A stretch of DNA of 37,644 bases from SIG299 sp964544055 (GCA_964544055.1 CAZJAA010000032.1:1-37644); one strand, 5' to 3'. Shown: positions 7,595-15,937, counted from the stretch's first letter. Numbers and translations: made by a program. Notes: generated from the letters alone by a model not told the origin.

Positions 7595-8812
7595 CTATTT
7601 GTTGTTTTCAGCCATCATCATTGCACGAACCTTTAAGGAAAGACCGAACAGATTGATGAAGCCTTCTGCATCATGGTGGTCGTAAAGATCACCGGTTGTA
7701 AAGGAAGCAATGCTTTCGTTGTATAAGGAGTATGGGGAAGTGGTTCCTTGATTGATGATGTTGCCCTTGTAAAGCTTTACCTTAACATCACCGGTTACAT
7801 ACTGCTGGGTGGATTCTACGAATGCCTGAAGTGCTTCACGCAGTGGAGTAAACCATTTGCCTTCGTAAACAACATCAGCATATTTATCACCGATTCCCTT
7901 TTTGTAAGCAAGGGTGTCACGGTCTAAGATGAGCTCCTCTAACTGGGTGTGGGCAGCCATCAGGATGCTTCCGCCAGGAGTTTCATAAACACCGCGGGAC
8001 TTCATGCCAACAACACGGTTTTCTACGATATCAACAATACCAACACCGTGCTTGCCGCCGAGAGCGTTTAATTCCTTTAAAATATCGGATGCCTTCATTT
8101 TTTTGCCGTTTAATGCAACCGGAGCACCCTTTTCGAAGGAAAGAGTAATGGTTTCGCTTTCAGCAGGAGCTTTTTCAGGAGAAACACCAAGCACGAGTAA
8201 GTGGTCATAATTTGGTGCATTTGCCGGGTCTTCCAGTTCCAGACCTTCATGGCTGATGTGCCATAAGTTACGGTCACGGCTGTAGCTGTGGCTTGCATCG
8301 AATGGAAGGTCAATGCCGTGCTGCTTGCAGTATTCGATTTCGTCTTCACGGGACTGCATCTTCCAGGTGTCATTGCATCTCCATGGAGCAATAATCTTTA
8401 AATCAGGAGCAAGTGCCTTGATGCCGAGCTCGAAACGTACCTGGTCGTTGCCCTTACCGGTAGCACCGTGGCAGATAGCAACAGCACCTTCTTTTCTGGC
8501 AATTTCTACTAATTTCTTTGCGATGAGCGGACGTGCCATGGAAGTACCGAGTAAGTATTTGTTTTCGTAAACGGCTCCTGCCTTTACACAAGGAATTGCA
8601 TATTCATCTACAAATTCATCTACAACATCGAGTATGTACAGCTTTTCAGCACCGGAGTACTTTGCACGTTCTTCCAGACCGTCTAATTCGTTGCCCTGTC
8701 CAACATCGATACAGCAGCAGATAACGTCATAATCGTAATTTTCTTTTAACCATGGAATGATTGCGGTAGTATCAAGACCACCGGAGTATGCAAGAATAAC
8801 TTTTTCTTTCAT
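7595..8812 (-). CDS. argG: Argininosuccinate synthase
   Basis: The 405-residue enzyme joins citrulline and aspartate, using ATP (released as AMP and pyrophosphate), to make argininosuccinate, the penultimate step of arginine synthesis in the cytoplasm. The N-type ATP pyrophosphatase loop AYSGGLDTT is at residues 8-16; the family stretches GTSMARPLIAK, CHGATGKGNDQVRFE and DRNLWHISHEG are all intact, and the length is normal. GGAGG lies 9 nt before ATG 8812. It is transcribed away from maf and the argC cluster, and its promoter carries the same 18-bp sequence as the argC promoter, so the two transcripts are probably controlled together. argH, which would be the usual partner, is not next to it. 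Confidence 0.98.
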   Translation of the reverse strand: MKEKVILAYSGGLDTTAIIPWLKENYDYDVICCCIDVGQGNELDGLEERAKYSGAEKLYILDVVDEFVDEYAIPCVKAGAVYENKYLLGTSMARPLIAKKLVEIARKEGAVAICHGATGKGNDQVRFELGIKALAPDLKIIAPWRCNDTWKMQSREDEIEYCKQHGIDLPFDASHSYSRDRNLWHISHEGLELEDPANAPNYDHLLVLGVSPEKAPAESETITLSFEKGAPVALNGKKMKASDILKELNALGGKHGVGIVDIVENRVVGMKSRGVYETPGGSILMAAHTQLEELILDRDTLAYKKGIGDKYADVVYEGKWFTPLREALQAFVESTQQYVTGDVKVKLYKGNIINQGTTSPYSLYNESIASFTTGDLYDHHDAEGFINLFGLSLKVRAMMMAENNK

Positions 8813-8851
8813 AATTATGCCTCCTGTTTCCCATCAGGGATTTTTAATAAA

Positions 8852-8888
8852 TTTATAATTATACATTCAATATACACCACGATGTAAA
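8852..8888 (-). promoter_or_regulatory. argG promoter with predicted ArgR operator
   Basis: On the minus strand, TATAAT (8858-8863) forms the -10 box and TTTACA (8883-8888) a possible -35 box, with a longish 19-bp spacer. The sequence TGAATGTATAATTATAAA (8852-8869) overlaps the -10 box and is identical to 9704-9721 in front of argC. The TGAAT half-site resembles known ARG boxes. Identity of the two copies is seen; binding by ArgR is inferred. Confidence 0.7.
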
Positions 8889-8997
8889 ATTATGCAAGAT
8901 AGAACCGTAAAAATATGAAAAAAATTTTTAGTACAATGTTTTTCCTGAGTGACTCAATGTAAGAACGGTAAAATTGAGGAAGAAAGTGTGGTTTTGC

Positions 8998-9026
8998 TTG
9001 CAAGATTATCACATTTGGACTACAAT
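8998..9026 (+). promoter_or_regulatory. Predicted maf promoter
   Basis: TTGCAA (8998-9003), 17-bp spacer, TACAAT (9021-9026), 35 bp before the maf start. Confidence 0.6.
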
Positions 9027-9060
9027 AAAGAGAGAATTTATAAAAAGTGAGGATACAGAT

Positions 9061-9645
9061 ATGAACTATCCAATAATTTTGGCTTCGGGTTCGCCGAGAC
9101 GGAAAGAGTTGTTAAAGCTGCTTGGGGTTGATTTTAAAGTAATCATAAGTAATAAAGAAGAAATTCTGACAAGTTCTGACCCGGAAACGGTGGTAAAGGA
9201 ACTTTCTATGAGAAAGGCAGAAGACGTGGCTGAAAGAGTAGCCGGTCCTGCCATAATTTTAGGAGCCGATACAGTGGTTGCTTACCAGGGACAAATCCTT
9301 GGAAAGCCAAAGGACAGAGCAGATGCCATCCGGATGATTTCTTCTTTTGTCGGAGACGAACACAGTGTTTATACCGGTGTATGCATGATACGGAAGGAAG
9401 CGGACGGCAGCGTAAAAAAAATATCGTTTGCTGAGAAAACGCATGTTACGGTGTATCCGATGACACATCAGGAAATAGAACGTTATGTGGACACCGGTGA
9501 ACCAATGGACAAAGCGGGTGCCTACGCTATTCAGGGGTTGTTTGCTCCTTATATTAAAGAAATATCCGGGGATTACTATAATATTGTAGGTTTTCCGATT
9601 GCCGGAATTTATCAACGTTTGAAATCAGAGGGCATCTGCTTATAA
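9061..9645 (+). CDS. maf: Maf-family nucleoside triphosphate pyrophosphatase
   Basis: A 194-residue Maf protein, full length. It shows the N-terminal ASGSPRRKELL loop, the GADTVV motif with the metal-binding aspartate, the GKPKD motif and the KAGAYAIQG motif. Maf proteins hydrolyse non-canonical or specific NTPs (dTTP/UTP, or modified pyrimidines) to the monophosphate and pyrophosphate and are linked to septum inhibition in Bacillus; which nucleotide this one prefers cannot be fixed by eye. An open extension to 8974 covers its own promoter; GTGAGG before ATG 9061 and the family N-terminus settle the start. It sits between the divergently placed argG and the argC cluster, apparently as its own unit. 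Confidence 0.94.
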   Translation: MNYPIILASGSPRRKELLKLLGVDFKVIISNKEEILTSSDPETVVKELSMRKAEDVAERVAGPAIILGADTVVAYQGQILGKPKDRADAIRMISSFVGDEHSVYTGVCMIRKEADGSVKKISFAEKTHVTVYPMTHQEIERYVDTGEPMDKAGAYAIQGLFAPYIKEISGDYYNIVGFPIAGIYQRLKSEGICL

Positions 9646-9686
9646 CTGCTTATTAGAAAGATTGATAAAAAAGGGAAAAAATAGTA

Positions 9687-9721
9687 TTGCATAAAATTAC
9701 ATATGAATGTATAATTATAAA
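9687..9721 (+). promoter_or_regulatory. argC promoter with predicted ArgR operator
   Basis: TTGCAT (9687-9692), 17-bp spacer, TATAAT (9710-9715). The operator-like TGAATGTATAATTATAAA (9704-9721) covers the -10 box and is identical over 18 bp to the argG site. The predicted leader is about 138 nt; it shows no T-box or riboswitch pattern that I can recognise. Confidence 0.72.
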
Positions 9722-9859
9722 AGACTGCCGCAGTTTTTTGGGCGATAGGTAAATAATTTATTTATTAGAAAGAGTGAGCGGTTTATTAGAAGTACAGACG
9801 GAATGATTGATTTGAAGAAAATTCCGGTGTACATTAAAACTTCAGGGGAGGTAAAAAAC

Positions 9860-10900
9860 ATGATAAAGGTTGGTATTATTGGTTCTACTGGTTATGCAGG
9901 TCAGGAGCTGGTTCGATTATTGTTACAGCATAAGGAAGCAGAAATTGTCTGGTACGGTTCTAGAAGCTACATAGATAAAAAGTATGCGGATGTGTTCCGC
10001 AACATGTGCCAACTGGTAGATGCCTGCTGCCTGGATGACAATATGGATGCTCTTGCCGAAGCGGCAGATGTAATTTTTACAGCTACTCCGCAGGGGCTGT
10101 GTGCTTCTATTGTAAACGAAGAAGTGCTCAAGAAAACAAAAATTATTGATTTAAGTGCTGATTTCCGGATAAAGGATGTGGCAACCTATGAAAGATGGTA
10201 TGGTATTACACACGCCAGCCCGCAGTTTATTGGGGAGGCAGTGTACGGTCTTTGCGAAATCAATCGTGAAAAAATAAAATCCGCAAGACTGCTTGCAAAT
10301 CCGGGATGTTACCCAACCTGCTCCACGTTGAGCATTTATCCACTGGCAAAAGCAGGTCTGATTGATATGAGTACGCTGATTATTGATGCCAAGTCCGGCA
10401 CCTCCGGAGCAGGACGTTCCGCAAAGGTGGACAATCTCTACTGCGAGGTTAATGAAAATATCAAGGCATACGGTGTGACAACCCACCGTCATACGCCGGA
10501 AATTGAAGAACAGCTGTCCTACGCCAGCGGCGAAAAGGTAGTGCTGAACTTTACACCGCACCTGATTCCAATGAACCGCGGTATCTTAATTACCGCATAT
10601 GCTTCCTTAAAGAAAAATGTTACTTATGAGGAAGTAAAACAGATTTATGACGAATGCTACAAAAACGAATATTTTGTCCGCGTGCTGGAAAAAAATATCT
10701 GTCCGGAAACACGCTGGGTAGAAGGCTCCAATTTTGTGGATGTAAATTTCCGCATCGATGAAAGAACCAACCGTGTGATTATGATGGGAGCGATGGACAA
10801 TTTGGTAAAAGGAGCTGCCGGTCAGGCAATCCAGAACATGAATCTAATGTTCGGACTTCCGGAAAACACAGGGCTTCAACTGGTACCAATGTTCCCATAA
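9860..10900 (+). CDS. argC: N-acetyl-gamma-glutamyl-phosphate reductase
   Basis: A 346-residue enzyme that reduces N-acetylglutamyl phosphate to the semialdehyde with NADPH, the third step toward ornithine. The nucleotide-binding start GSTGYAGQEL, the active-site ANPGCYPT with C150, the KSGTSGAGR loop and the THRHTPEIEEQL histidine motif are all present. The frame is open 19 codons further upstream (9803), but GGGGAGG sits 8 nt before ATG 9860 and the family begins there. It is the first gene of argC-GNAT-argJ-argB-argD. The gap to the next gene is unusually structured (see 10937-11063). Confidence 0.98.
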   Translation: MIKVGIIGSTGYAGQELVRLLLQHKEAEIVWYGSRSYIDKKYADVFRNMCQLVDACCLDDNMDALAEAADVIFTATPQGLCASIVNEEVLKKTKIIDLSADFRIKDVATYERWYGITHASPQFIGEAVYGLCEINREKIKSARLLANPGCYPTCSTLSIYPLAKAGLIDMSTLIIDAKSGTSGAGRSAKVDNLYCEVNENIKAYGVTTHRHTPEIEEQLSYASGEKVVLNFTPHLIPMNRGILITAYASLKKNVTYEEVKQIYDECYKNEYFVRVLEKNICPETRWVEGSNFVDVNFRIDERTNRVIMMGAMDNLVKGAAGQAIQNMNLMFGLPENTGLQLVPMFP

Positions 10901-10936
10901 ACGGTAAAAATTTGATTTGGATGTAATTTTGTCCGG

Positions 10937-11063
10937 CATCAAAAGGTCGCACGACAAAGTCGTGCTGACATATTCGCACAAAAAAGTGCTCTGAAAAGCT
11001 TACTTTTCAAGACACTTTTTTGTGCAAATGTTTCACATCACAGAGTGATGTGAACTTTTGATG
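10937..11063. repeat. Three-armed (cloverleaf-like) nested inverted-repeat element
   Basis: A 9-bp closing stem (CATCAAAAG 10937-10945 with CTTTTGATG 11055-11063) encloses three consecutive hairpins: 7 bp with AAA loop (10949-10965), 13 bp plus 7 bp with a small internal loop (10976-11025), and 10 bp with AGA loop (11032-11054). Nearly every base is in an inverted repeat. It lies between argC and the GNAT gene. It could be a small non-autonomous mobile element, an mRNA processing or stability element, or an attenuator. No open frame is present. Confidence 0.72.
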
Positions 11064-11116
11064 AACGGAAAGTGCAATCCCAAGAAATTCAAAATAAAAA
11101 TAAGGACGGAAAAAAC

Positions 11117-11566
11117 ATGATTACCTACAGAGTAATGACAATCGAAGATTATGACGGGGTCTATGCCCTGTGGATGACCATTCAGGGCTTTGGCATCCGG
11201 AGCATTGATGATTCCAGAGAAGGTGTCGAAAAATTTTTAAAGAGAAATCCAACCACCAGCGTGGTAGCTTTGGACGGTGAAAAAATCGTAGGAAGTATTT
11301 TGTGCGGTCACGATGGACGTCGCGCCTGCTTTTATCATGTGTGTGTGGCAGAAAGCTACCGCAAACAGGGCATCGGAAAGCGGATGGCAGCCTTTGCCGA
11401 GGAAGCCCTGAAAAAAGAAGGCATCAATAAAGTGGGTCTGCAGGCATTTAAAACAAATGAACGCGGGAACCGTTTCTGGAGAGGACTTAAATGGACTGAG
11501 CGCACTGATTTAAATTATTATGATTTTTCCCTGAATGAGGAAAATTTAACGACATTTAATCCATAA
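11117..11566 (+). CDS. GNAT-family N-acetyltransferase in the arginine cluster
   Basis: A 149-residue single-domain GNAT. The acetyl-CoA binding loop is seen as VAESYRKQGIGKRMAAFAEE (motif A, R/Q-x-x-G-x-G/A), preceded by the core strand ACFYHVCV, with a QAFKTNERGNRFWRGLKW segment for motif B. It is nearest to YpeA-like acetyltransferases in layout. The substrate is unknown. ATG 11117 follows AAGGACGG; a GTG at 11072 would add 15 residues unlike the family. Its place between argC and argJ invites the idea of an N-acetylglutamate synthase, but the ArgJ here may already supply that activity, and the gene could simply be an insertion into the operon together with the cloverleaf element upstream. 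Confidence 0.85.
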   Translation: MITYRVMTIEDYDGVYALWMTIQGFGIRSIDDSREGVEKFLKRNPTTSVVALDGEKIVGSILCGHDGRRACFYHVCVAESYRKQGIGKRMAAFAEEALKKEGINKVGLQAFKTNERGNRFWRGLKWTERTDLNYYDFSLNEENLTTFNP

Positions 11567-11660
11567 TGATCAAAAAGGTGACATGTTTTGACGTAACAGA
11601 TATTAGAAAATATGTCAATGAGATGGTTTGAAAGAACATTAATCGATGGAGGAAAGCAGT

Positions 11661-12890
11661 ATGTTTCAACAGACAGAAGGCGGTGTAACCGCATCAAAGG
11701 GATTTTTTGCTGCATCAACAGCAGCAGGGATTAAATATCAGGGCAGACAGGATATGGCAATGGTGTATTCTGCTGTTCCATGTACCGTGGCAGGAACTTT
11801 CACCACAAATGTGGTAAAGGCTGCTCCGGTGTTATGGGATAAATGGATTGTCGATGAAAAAAAGACGGCGCAGGCGGTTGTTATCAATGCTGGTATTGCA
11901 AATGCCTGCACTGGAGAACAGGGGTATCAGTATTGCAAGGAAACTGCAATGGCAGCGGAGGAAGCGTTACATATTCCATATGACTCTGTATTTGTGGCTT
12001 CTACCGGAGTCATCGGAAAGCAGCTTCCTATAGAAAAGCTGACAGCCGGAACAAAAGCACTTGCCGGAAAATTAAAGGATACCCTGGAAGCAGGAACGGA
12101 TGCGGCAAAAGCAATCATGACAACCGATACACAGAAGAAGGAAATTGCTGTTACCATGAAGCTGGGCGGCAAAACGGTGACGCTTGGCGGTATGTGCAAG
12201 GGCTCCGGTATGATTCATCCGAATATGTGTACCATGCTTGGTTTTATCACAACAGACGCATCGATTTCCAAGGAGCTGTTAGACAAAGCTCTGAAAGAAG
12301 ATGTGCAGGATACCTACAACATGGTTTCCGTGGATGGGGATACTTCAACGAATGATACGGTGCTGCTGCTGGCAAATGGCATGGCAGAAAATGAAACCAT
12401 CACGTCAGCAGAAAGTGAAGAGTATAAAATTTTTGCGGCAGCGCTTCATTTTGTGAATGAATATCTGGCAAAGCATATTGCAGAGGATGGCGAAGGTGCG
12501 ACCAAGCTGTTTACGGCAAAGGTAATTCATGCAAAATCAAAGGCAGCGGCAAAGTGCCTTGCAAAATCGGTCATCACGTCGAGTCTTACCAAAGCTGCAG
12601 TTTATGGAAATGATGCCAACTGGGGAAGAATTCTCTGTGCCCTTGGGTATTCCGGTGAGAGCTTTGACCCATATAAAGTGGATATTACCATTACCGACGG
12701 AACCGATTCTCTTGTTTTGGTGGAAAACGGTATGGCAACCGATTATTCGGAAGAATTTGCTACAAAAATTCTTGGCGGTAAGGAAGTAACGGCCGTAGCT
12801 GATATGAAGGATGGCGAGGCAGAGGCGACGGCATGGGGCTGTGATTTAACCTACGATTATGTAAAGATTAACGCCGATTACCGCTCCTAA
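11661..12890 (+). CDS. argJ: Glutamate N-acetyltransferase / amino-acid acetyltransferase (ornithine acetyltransferase)
   Basis: A 409-residue ArgJ precursor that recycles the acetyl group from N-acetylornithine to glutamate. Members cleave themselves before a conserved threonine; here the site lies in KGSGMIHPNMCTMLGF, with the nucleophile T191. The residue before it is Cys where most family members have Ala. Other landmarks are the early GGVTASKGFFA, the KAAPV segment and ANWGRILCALGYSG near the C-terminus. A GGAGG at 11648-11652 places the start at ATG 11661 rather than the ATG at 11646. Whether this form also uses acetyl-CoA cannot be told from sequence alone; no argA-type gene other than the small GNAT is nearby. 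Confidence 0.97.
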   Translation: MFQQTEGGVTASKGFFAASTAAGIKYQGRQDMAMVYSAVPCTVAGTFTTNVVKAAPVLWDKWIVDEKKTAQAVVINAGIANACTGEQGYQYCKETAMAAEEALHIPYDSVFVASTGVIGKQLPIEKLTAGTKALAGKLKDTLEAGTDAAKAIMTTDTQKKEIAVTMKLGGKTVTLGGMCKGSGMIHPNMCTMLGFITTDASISKELLDKALKEDVQDTYNMVSVDGDTSTNDTVLLLANGMAENETITSAESEEYKIFAAALHFVNEYLAKHIAEDGEGATKLFTAKVIHAKSKAAAKCLAKSVITSSLTKAAVYGNDANWGRILCALGYSGESFDPYKVDITITDGTDSLVLVENGMATDYSEEFATKILGGKEVTAVADMKDGEAEATAWGCDLTYDYVKINADYRS

Positions 12891-12994
12891 TGATGTTTTG
12901 ATAGTATTGGTGAGGAAAAAGGGAAAGAAACGTTTTTTGAAATAATAAAGAGAAAACAGCAGTTTTTTGCTGCAACATAGAAAAGGGGAGAAAA

Positions 12995-13870
12995 ATGGAC
13001 AGTATAAAGTTATCCGACATGGCAAAAACGCAGGTATTAATTGAGGCATTGCCTTACATCCAGAAGTTCAATAATAAAAAGGTGGTAGTCAAGTATGGCG
13101 GAAGTGCAATGCTTGACCCGAATCTTCAGTTAAATGTCATTCGTGACGTGGCACTTTTAAAGCTGGTTGGTATGAAGCCGATTATTGTGCACGGAGGCGG
13201 CAAGGAAATCAGCAAATGGGTAGGACTTCTTGGCAAGGAGCCGGTGTTTGTGGAAGGCTTACGCGTAACGGATGCTGAAACCATGGAAGTGGCAGAAATG
13301 GTATTAAACAAGGTAAATAAAAACTTGGTGCAGATGTTAGAGCAGATTGGTGTCAAGGCAGTTGGTATCTGCGGTAAAGATGGTTCTACGCTTCATGTGA
13401 CCAAAAAGCTGGCGAATGGTCAGGACATTGGTTTTGTTGGAAATATTGACAAGGTAGACACTGCCCTGATTGACACACTGATTGAGCAGGATTTTGTGCC
13501 GGTGATAGCTCCAATTGGCATTGATGATGCATATCAGTCTTATAATATCAATGCGGATGATGCGGCCTGTGCCATTGCGACCGCAGTCAGTGCCGAAAAG
13601 CTTGCATTTCTGACGGACATCGAAGGAGTATGCTTAGACCCAAAGGATAAAAGCACGTTGATTTCCGAACTGACACTTGCCAAAGCAGATGAGCTGATTC
13701 AGAACGGTTTTATCGGTGGAGGAATGCTTCCGAAAATTAAAAACTGTATTGATGCCGTAAGGGAAGGTGTGGCAGGAGTTCATATTCTGGACGGCAGAAT
13801 GGAGCACAGCCTGCTTTTAGAGTTCTTTACCGATAAGGGTATCGGAACAGCCATCTATGATGAAAAATAG
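12995..13870 (+). CDS. argB: Acetylglutamate kinase
   Basis: A 291-residue amino-acid kinase that phosphorylates N-acetylglutamate with ATP, the second step of ornithine synthesis. The glycine-rich VVKYGGSAM near residue 30, IIVHGGGKEISKW near 65, the NINADDAACAIA segment and the C-terminal GGGMLPKIKNC motif are all typical. An N-terminal helix (ALPYIQKF) precedes the core, a feature of the arginine-inhibited hexameric form, so feedback control by arginine is plausible but inferred. AGGGGAG lies before ATG 12995. The 104-bp gap to argJ contains no clear terminator, so it is read as part of the operon. Confidence 0.98.
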   Translation: MDSIKLSDMAKTQVLIEALPYIQKFNNKKVVVKYGGSAMLDPNLQLNVIRDVALLKLVGMKPIIVHGGGKEISKWVGLLGKEPVFVEGLRVTDAETMEVAEMVLNKVNKNLVQMLEQIGVKAVGICGKDGSTLHVTKKLANGQDIGFVGNIDKVDTALIDTLIEQDFVPVIAPIGIDDAYQSYNINADDAACAIATAVSAEKLAFLTDIEGVCLDPKDKSTLISELTLAKADELIQNGFIGGGMLPKIKNCIDAVREGVAGVHILDGRMEHSLLLEFFTDKGIGTAIYDEK

Positions 13871-13953
13871 TGTAGGCTGAATAGTTACAAGGAAAAATAA
13901 CAGAAACAGTTTTTAATGTCAGACAAGAAATTGTGCAGAAAAGAGGGATTAAT

Positions 13954-15135
13954 ATGAATTCTACAGAAGTAAGAAATCGTGCAGAGCAGGTGCTGATGCA
14001 CACCTACGGAAGATATCCTGTGGTTTTAGACCATGGCGAGGGCGTGTATCTTTATGATACAGACGGCAAAAAGTATCTGGATTTTTCTGCCGGAATCGGT
14101 GTGTTTGCATTGGGATATAAAAATGAAGCTTATAACGATGCACTGAAGGTACAGATTGACAAGCTGCTTCATACATCAAATCTTTATTACAATGAGCCTG
14201 CACTGCTGGCGGCAGAAGGGCTTACCAAAGCCTCCGGCATGAATCGTGTGTTTTTTACAAACAGCGGGACAGAAGCAGTCGAGGGAGCAATCAAGCTTGC
14301 CAGAAAGTATTATTATAAAAAGACGAGTGTGGCAGACAGTCAGATTATTGCCATGGAACATTCGTTTCACGGCAGAAGCATGGGCGCACTTTCCGTCACC
14401 GGAACAAAAAAATACCGCGAGCCGTTTGAACCGCTAATTGGTGGTGTGGTATTTGCTGAATTTAACAATTTGGCAGATGTGAAAAGTAAGATTACGGATA
14501 AAACAGCAGCCATTCTGATGGAGCCATTGCAGGGAGAGGGCGGTATTCACCCGGCAACAGAGGAGTTTATTGAGGGTGTTGCAGCAATCTGTAAGGAAAA
14601 AGACATTGTATTGATTTTTGATGAAATTCAGTGTGGTATGGGACGTTCCGGTGAAATGTTCTGTTATCAGAAGTATGGTGTGCAGCCGGATATCGTAACC
14701 TGTGCCAAGGCATTGGGCTGTGGCGTTCCAGTAGGGGCATTTGCTGCAACAGAAAAAGTAGCTGCTGCGTTTGAACCGGGTGACCACGGAACCACCTACG
14801 GCGGCAATCCGTTTGTGTGTGCAGCGGTAGCAAAGGTATTTGAACTGTTTGAACAGCAGAATGTATTGGAAAATGTCAGGGAAAACGGCAGTTATCTTTA
14901 TGATAAATTAGAAGCTCTGGCAAAGGACACTTCTTCCATAAAGGAGCACAGAGGCTATGGTTTTATGCAGGGGCTGGAATTTACCATGCCGATCAAGGAC
15001 ATTATAAATAAGGCTCTGGAAAAAGGTCTGATTTTAATTTCTGCAGGAGCAAATACAATTCGTTTTCTGCCGCCACTGATTATGCAGAAAGCACAGATAG
15101 ATGAAATGGTGGAAATTTTAAAAATGTGTATTTAA
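13954..15135 (+). CDS. argD: Acetylornithine aminotransferase
   Basis: A 393-residue class III PLP aminotransferase that converts N-acetylglutamate semialdehyde and glutamate to N-acetylornithine and 2-oxoglutarate. Seen are TNSGTEAVEGAIKLARKY (cofactor phosphate site), IFDEIQCGMGRSG with the cofactor-binding aspartate, and the Schiff-base lysine K252 in TCAKALGCG. AGAGGG precedes ATG 13954; an upstream in-frame ATG (13933) would add seven residues with no ribosome binding site. It is the last arg gene here: argF, which often follows in this order, is missing, and a GC-rich hairpin (15203-15225) comes next. Confidence 0.97.
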   Translation: MNSTEVRNRAEQVLMHTYGRYPVVLDHGEGVYLYDTDGKKYLDFSAGIGVFALGYKNEAYNDALKVQIDKLLHTSNLYYNEPALLAAEGLTKASGMNRVFFTNSGTEAVEGAIKLARKYYYKKTSVADSQIIAMEHSFHGRSMGALSVTGTKKYREPFEPLIGGVVFAEFNNLADVKSKITDKTAAILMEPLQGEGGIHPATEEFIEGVAAICKEKDIVLIFDEIQCGMGRSGEMFCYQKYGVQPDIVTCAKALGCGVPVGAFAATEKVAAAFEPGDHGTTYGGNPFVCAAVAKVFELFEQQNVLENVRENGSYLYDKLEALAKDTSSIKEHRGYGFMQGLEFTMPIKDIINKALEKGLILISAGANTIRFLPPLIMQKAQIDEMVEILKMCI

Positions 15136-15202
15136 TAAAATCAGATAATGCCATCTGTTATAAAAGTGCGCAAGCAGTAAGCAGTGACCGAAAAAAACGA
15201 AT

Positions 15203-15225
15203 ACCCCGCCAAAATCCGGCGGGGT
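15203..15225 (+). terminator. Probable terminator of the arg cluster
   Basis: ACCCCGCC (15203-15210) pairs perfectly with GGCGGGGT (15218-15225) around a 7-nt loop. The following tract GTTGCTGTTTC is only moderately T-rich. Confidence 0.6.
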
Positions 15226-15312
15226 GTTGCTGTTTCATAGGAAAAATATCATTTATAAAGAATCAGTTTTGCAAATTCTTTGTTTGTAAAAAAGAGGAAG
15301 GATAAGAAAAAA

Positions 15313-15753
15313 ATGAAATTTGTAATTCAGAGAGTAAATCATGCCAGTGTTGCCGTGGACGGAAAGGTAATCGGAGCAATTCAAAAGGGCTTTTTAGTAT
15401 TTATCGGAGTTTCCAACGAGGATACCAGAGAAGTTGCAGACAAATATATAAAAAAGCTTTTGGGACTGCGTATTTTTGAGGATGAAAACGGAAAAACAAA
15501 TCTTTCTCTGAGGGATGTGAAGGGAGAGCTTCTGCTGGTGTCGCAGTTTACTCTGTATGCAGACTGCAGTCACGGCAACCGCCCATCCTTTATTAACGCA
15601 GGAAAACCGGAACTGGCAAAGGAGCTTTATGAGTATATTATTGATGAGTGCAAAAAGCAGGTGCCTGTTGTGGAAACCGGGGAATTTGGTGCAGATATGA
15701 AGGTAGCATTGGAAAATGATGGACCATTTACAATAGTACTCGATATCGATTAG
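15313..15753 (+). CDS. dtd: D-aminoacyl-tRNA deacylase
   Basis: A 146-residue DTD enzyme that hydrolyses D-amino acids wrongly attached to tRNA. It has the start MKFVIQRVNHASVAVDG, the signature SQFTLYADCSHGNRPSF and the C-terminal NDGPFT carrying the Gly-cisPro pair (usual form NDGPVT). Length is normal. An open extension to 15280 is rejected because GAGGAAGG lies between it and ATG 15313. It lies alone between the argD hairpin and a very long terminator hairpin. Dtd is often next to relA in Firmicutes; that is not the case here. Confidence 0.96.
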   Translation: MKFVIQRVNHASVAVDGKVIGAIQKGFLVFIGVSNEDTREVADKYIKKLLGLRIFEDENGKTNLSLRDVKGELLLVSQFTLYADCSHGNRPSFINAGKPELAKELYEYIIDECKKQVPVVETGEFGADMKVALENDGPFTIVLDID

Positions 15754-15763
15754 GGGTAAAAGA

Positions 15764-15830
15764 AGCCTGCATGGTATCCGAAAACACAGGGAAGCTCCGT
15801 GTGTTTTCGGATACCATGCAGGCTTTTATT
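15764..15830. terminator. Exceptionally long (25-bp perfect stem) bidirectional terminator
   Basis: Bases 15764-15788 and 15800-15824 are exact reverse complements around an 11-nt loop, followed by TTTATTTCTTTT on the plus strand and by CTTCTTTTACC on the minus strand. It lies between dtd and the minus-strand small ORF at 15938-16048, and can serve both. Confidence 0.85.
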
Positions 15831-15937
15831 TCTTTTGTATTTTAAGCAGTGATTCGCTTATGAGTGGGTATCAAAGCGGACTGCAAACATCCGCCTGACA
15901 TTTCCTCTTCGGTCGATTCTGTTATTTTCTCTTAAAA

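Noticed and set aside
9722..9859. Possible T-box or riboswitch in the argC leader
   Set aside because: The leader has room, but no T-box core (AGGGTGGNACCGCG), specifier stem or terminator hairpin was found; only repeats of TTATTAGAA.
11567..11660. Promoter before argJ (TTGACG-17-TATGTC)
   Set aside because: The -10 box matches only three of six consensus bases, so an internal promoter is not supported.
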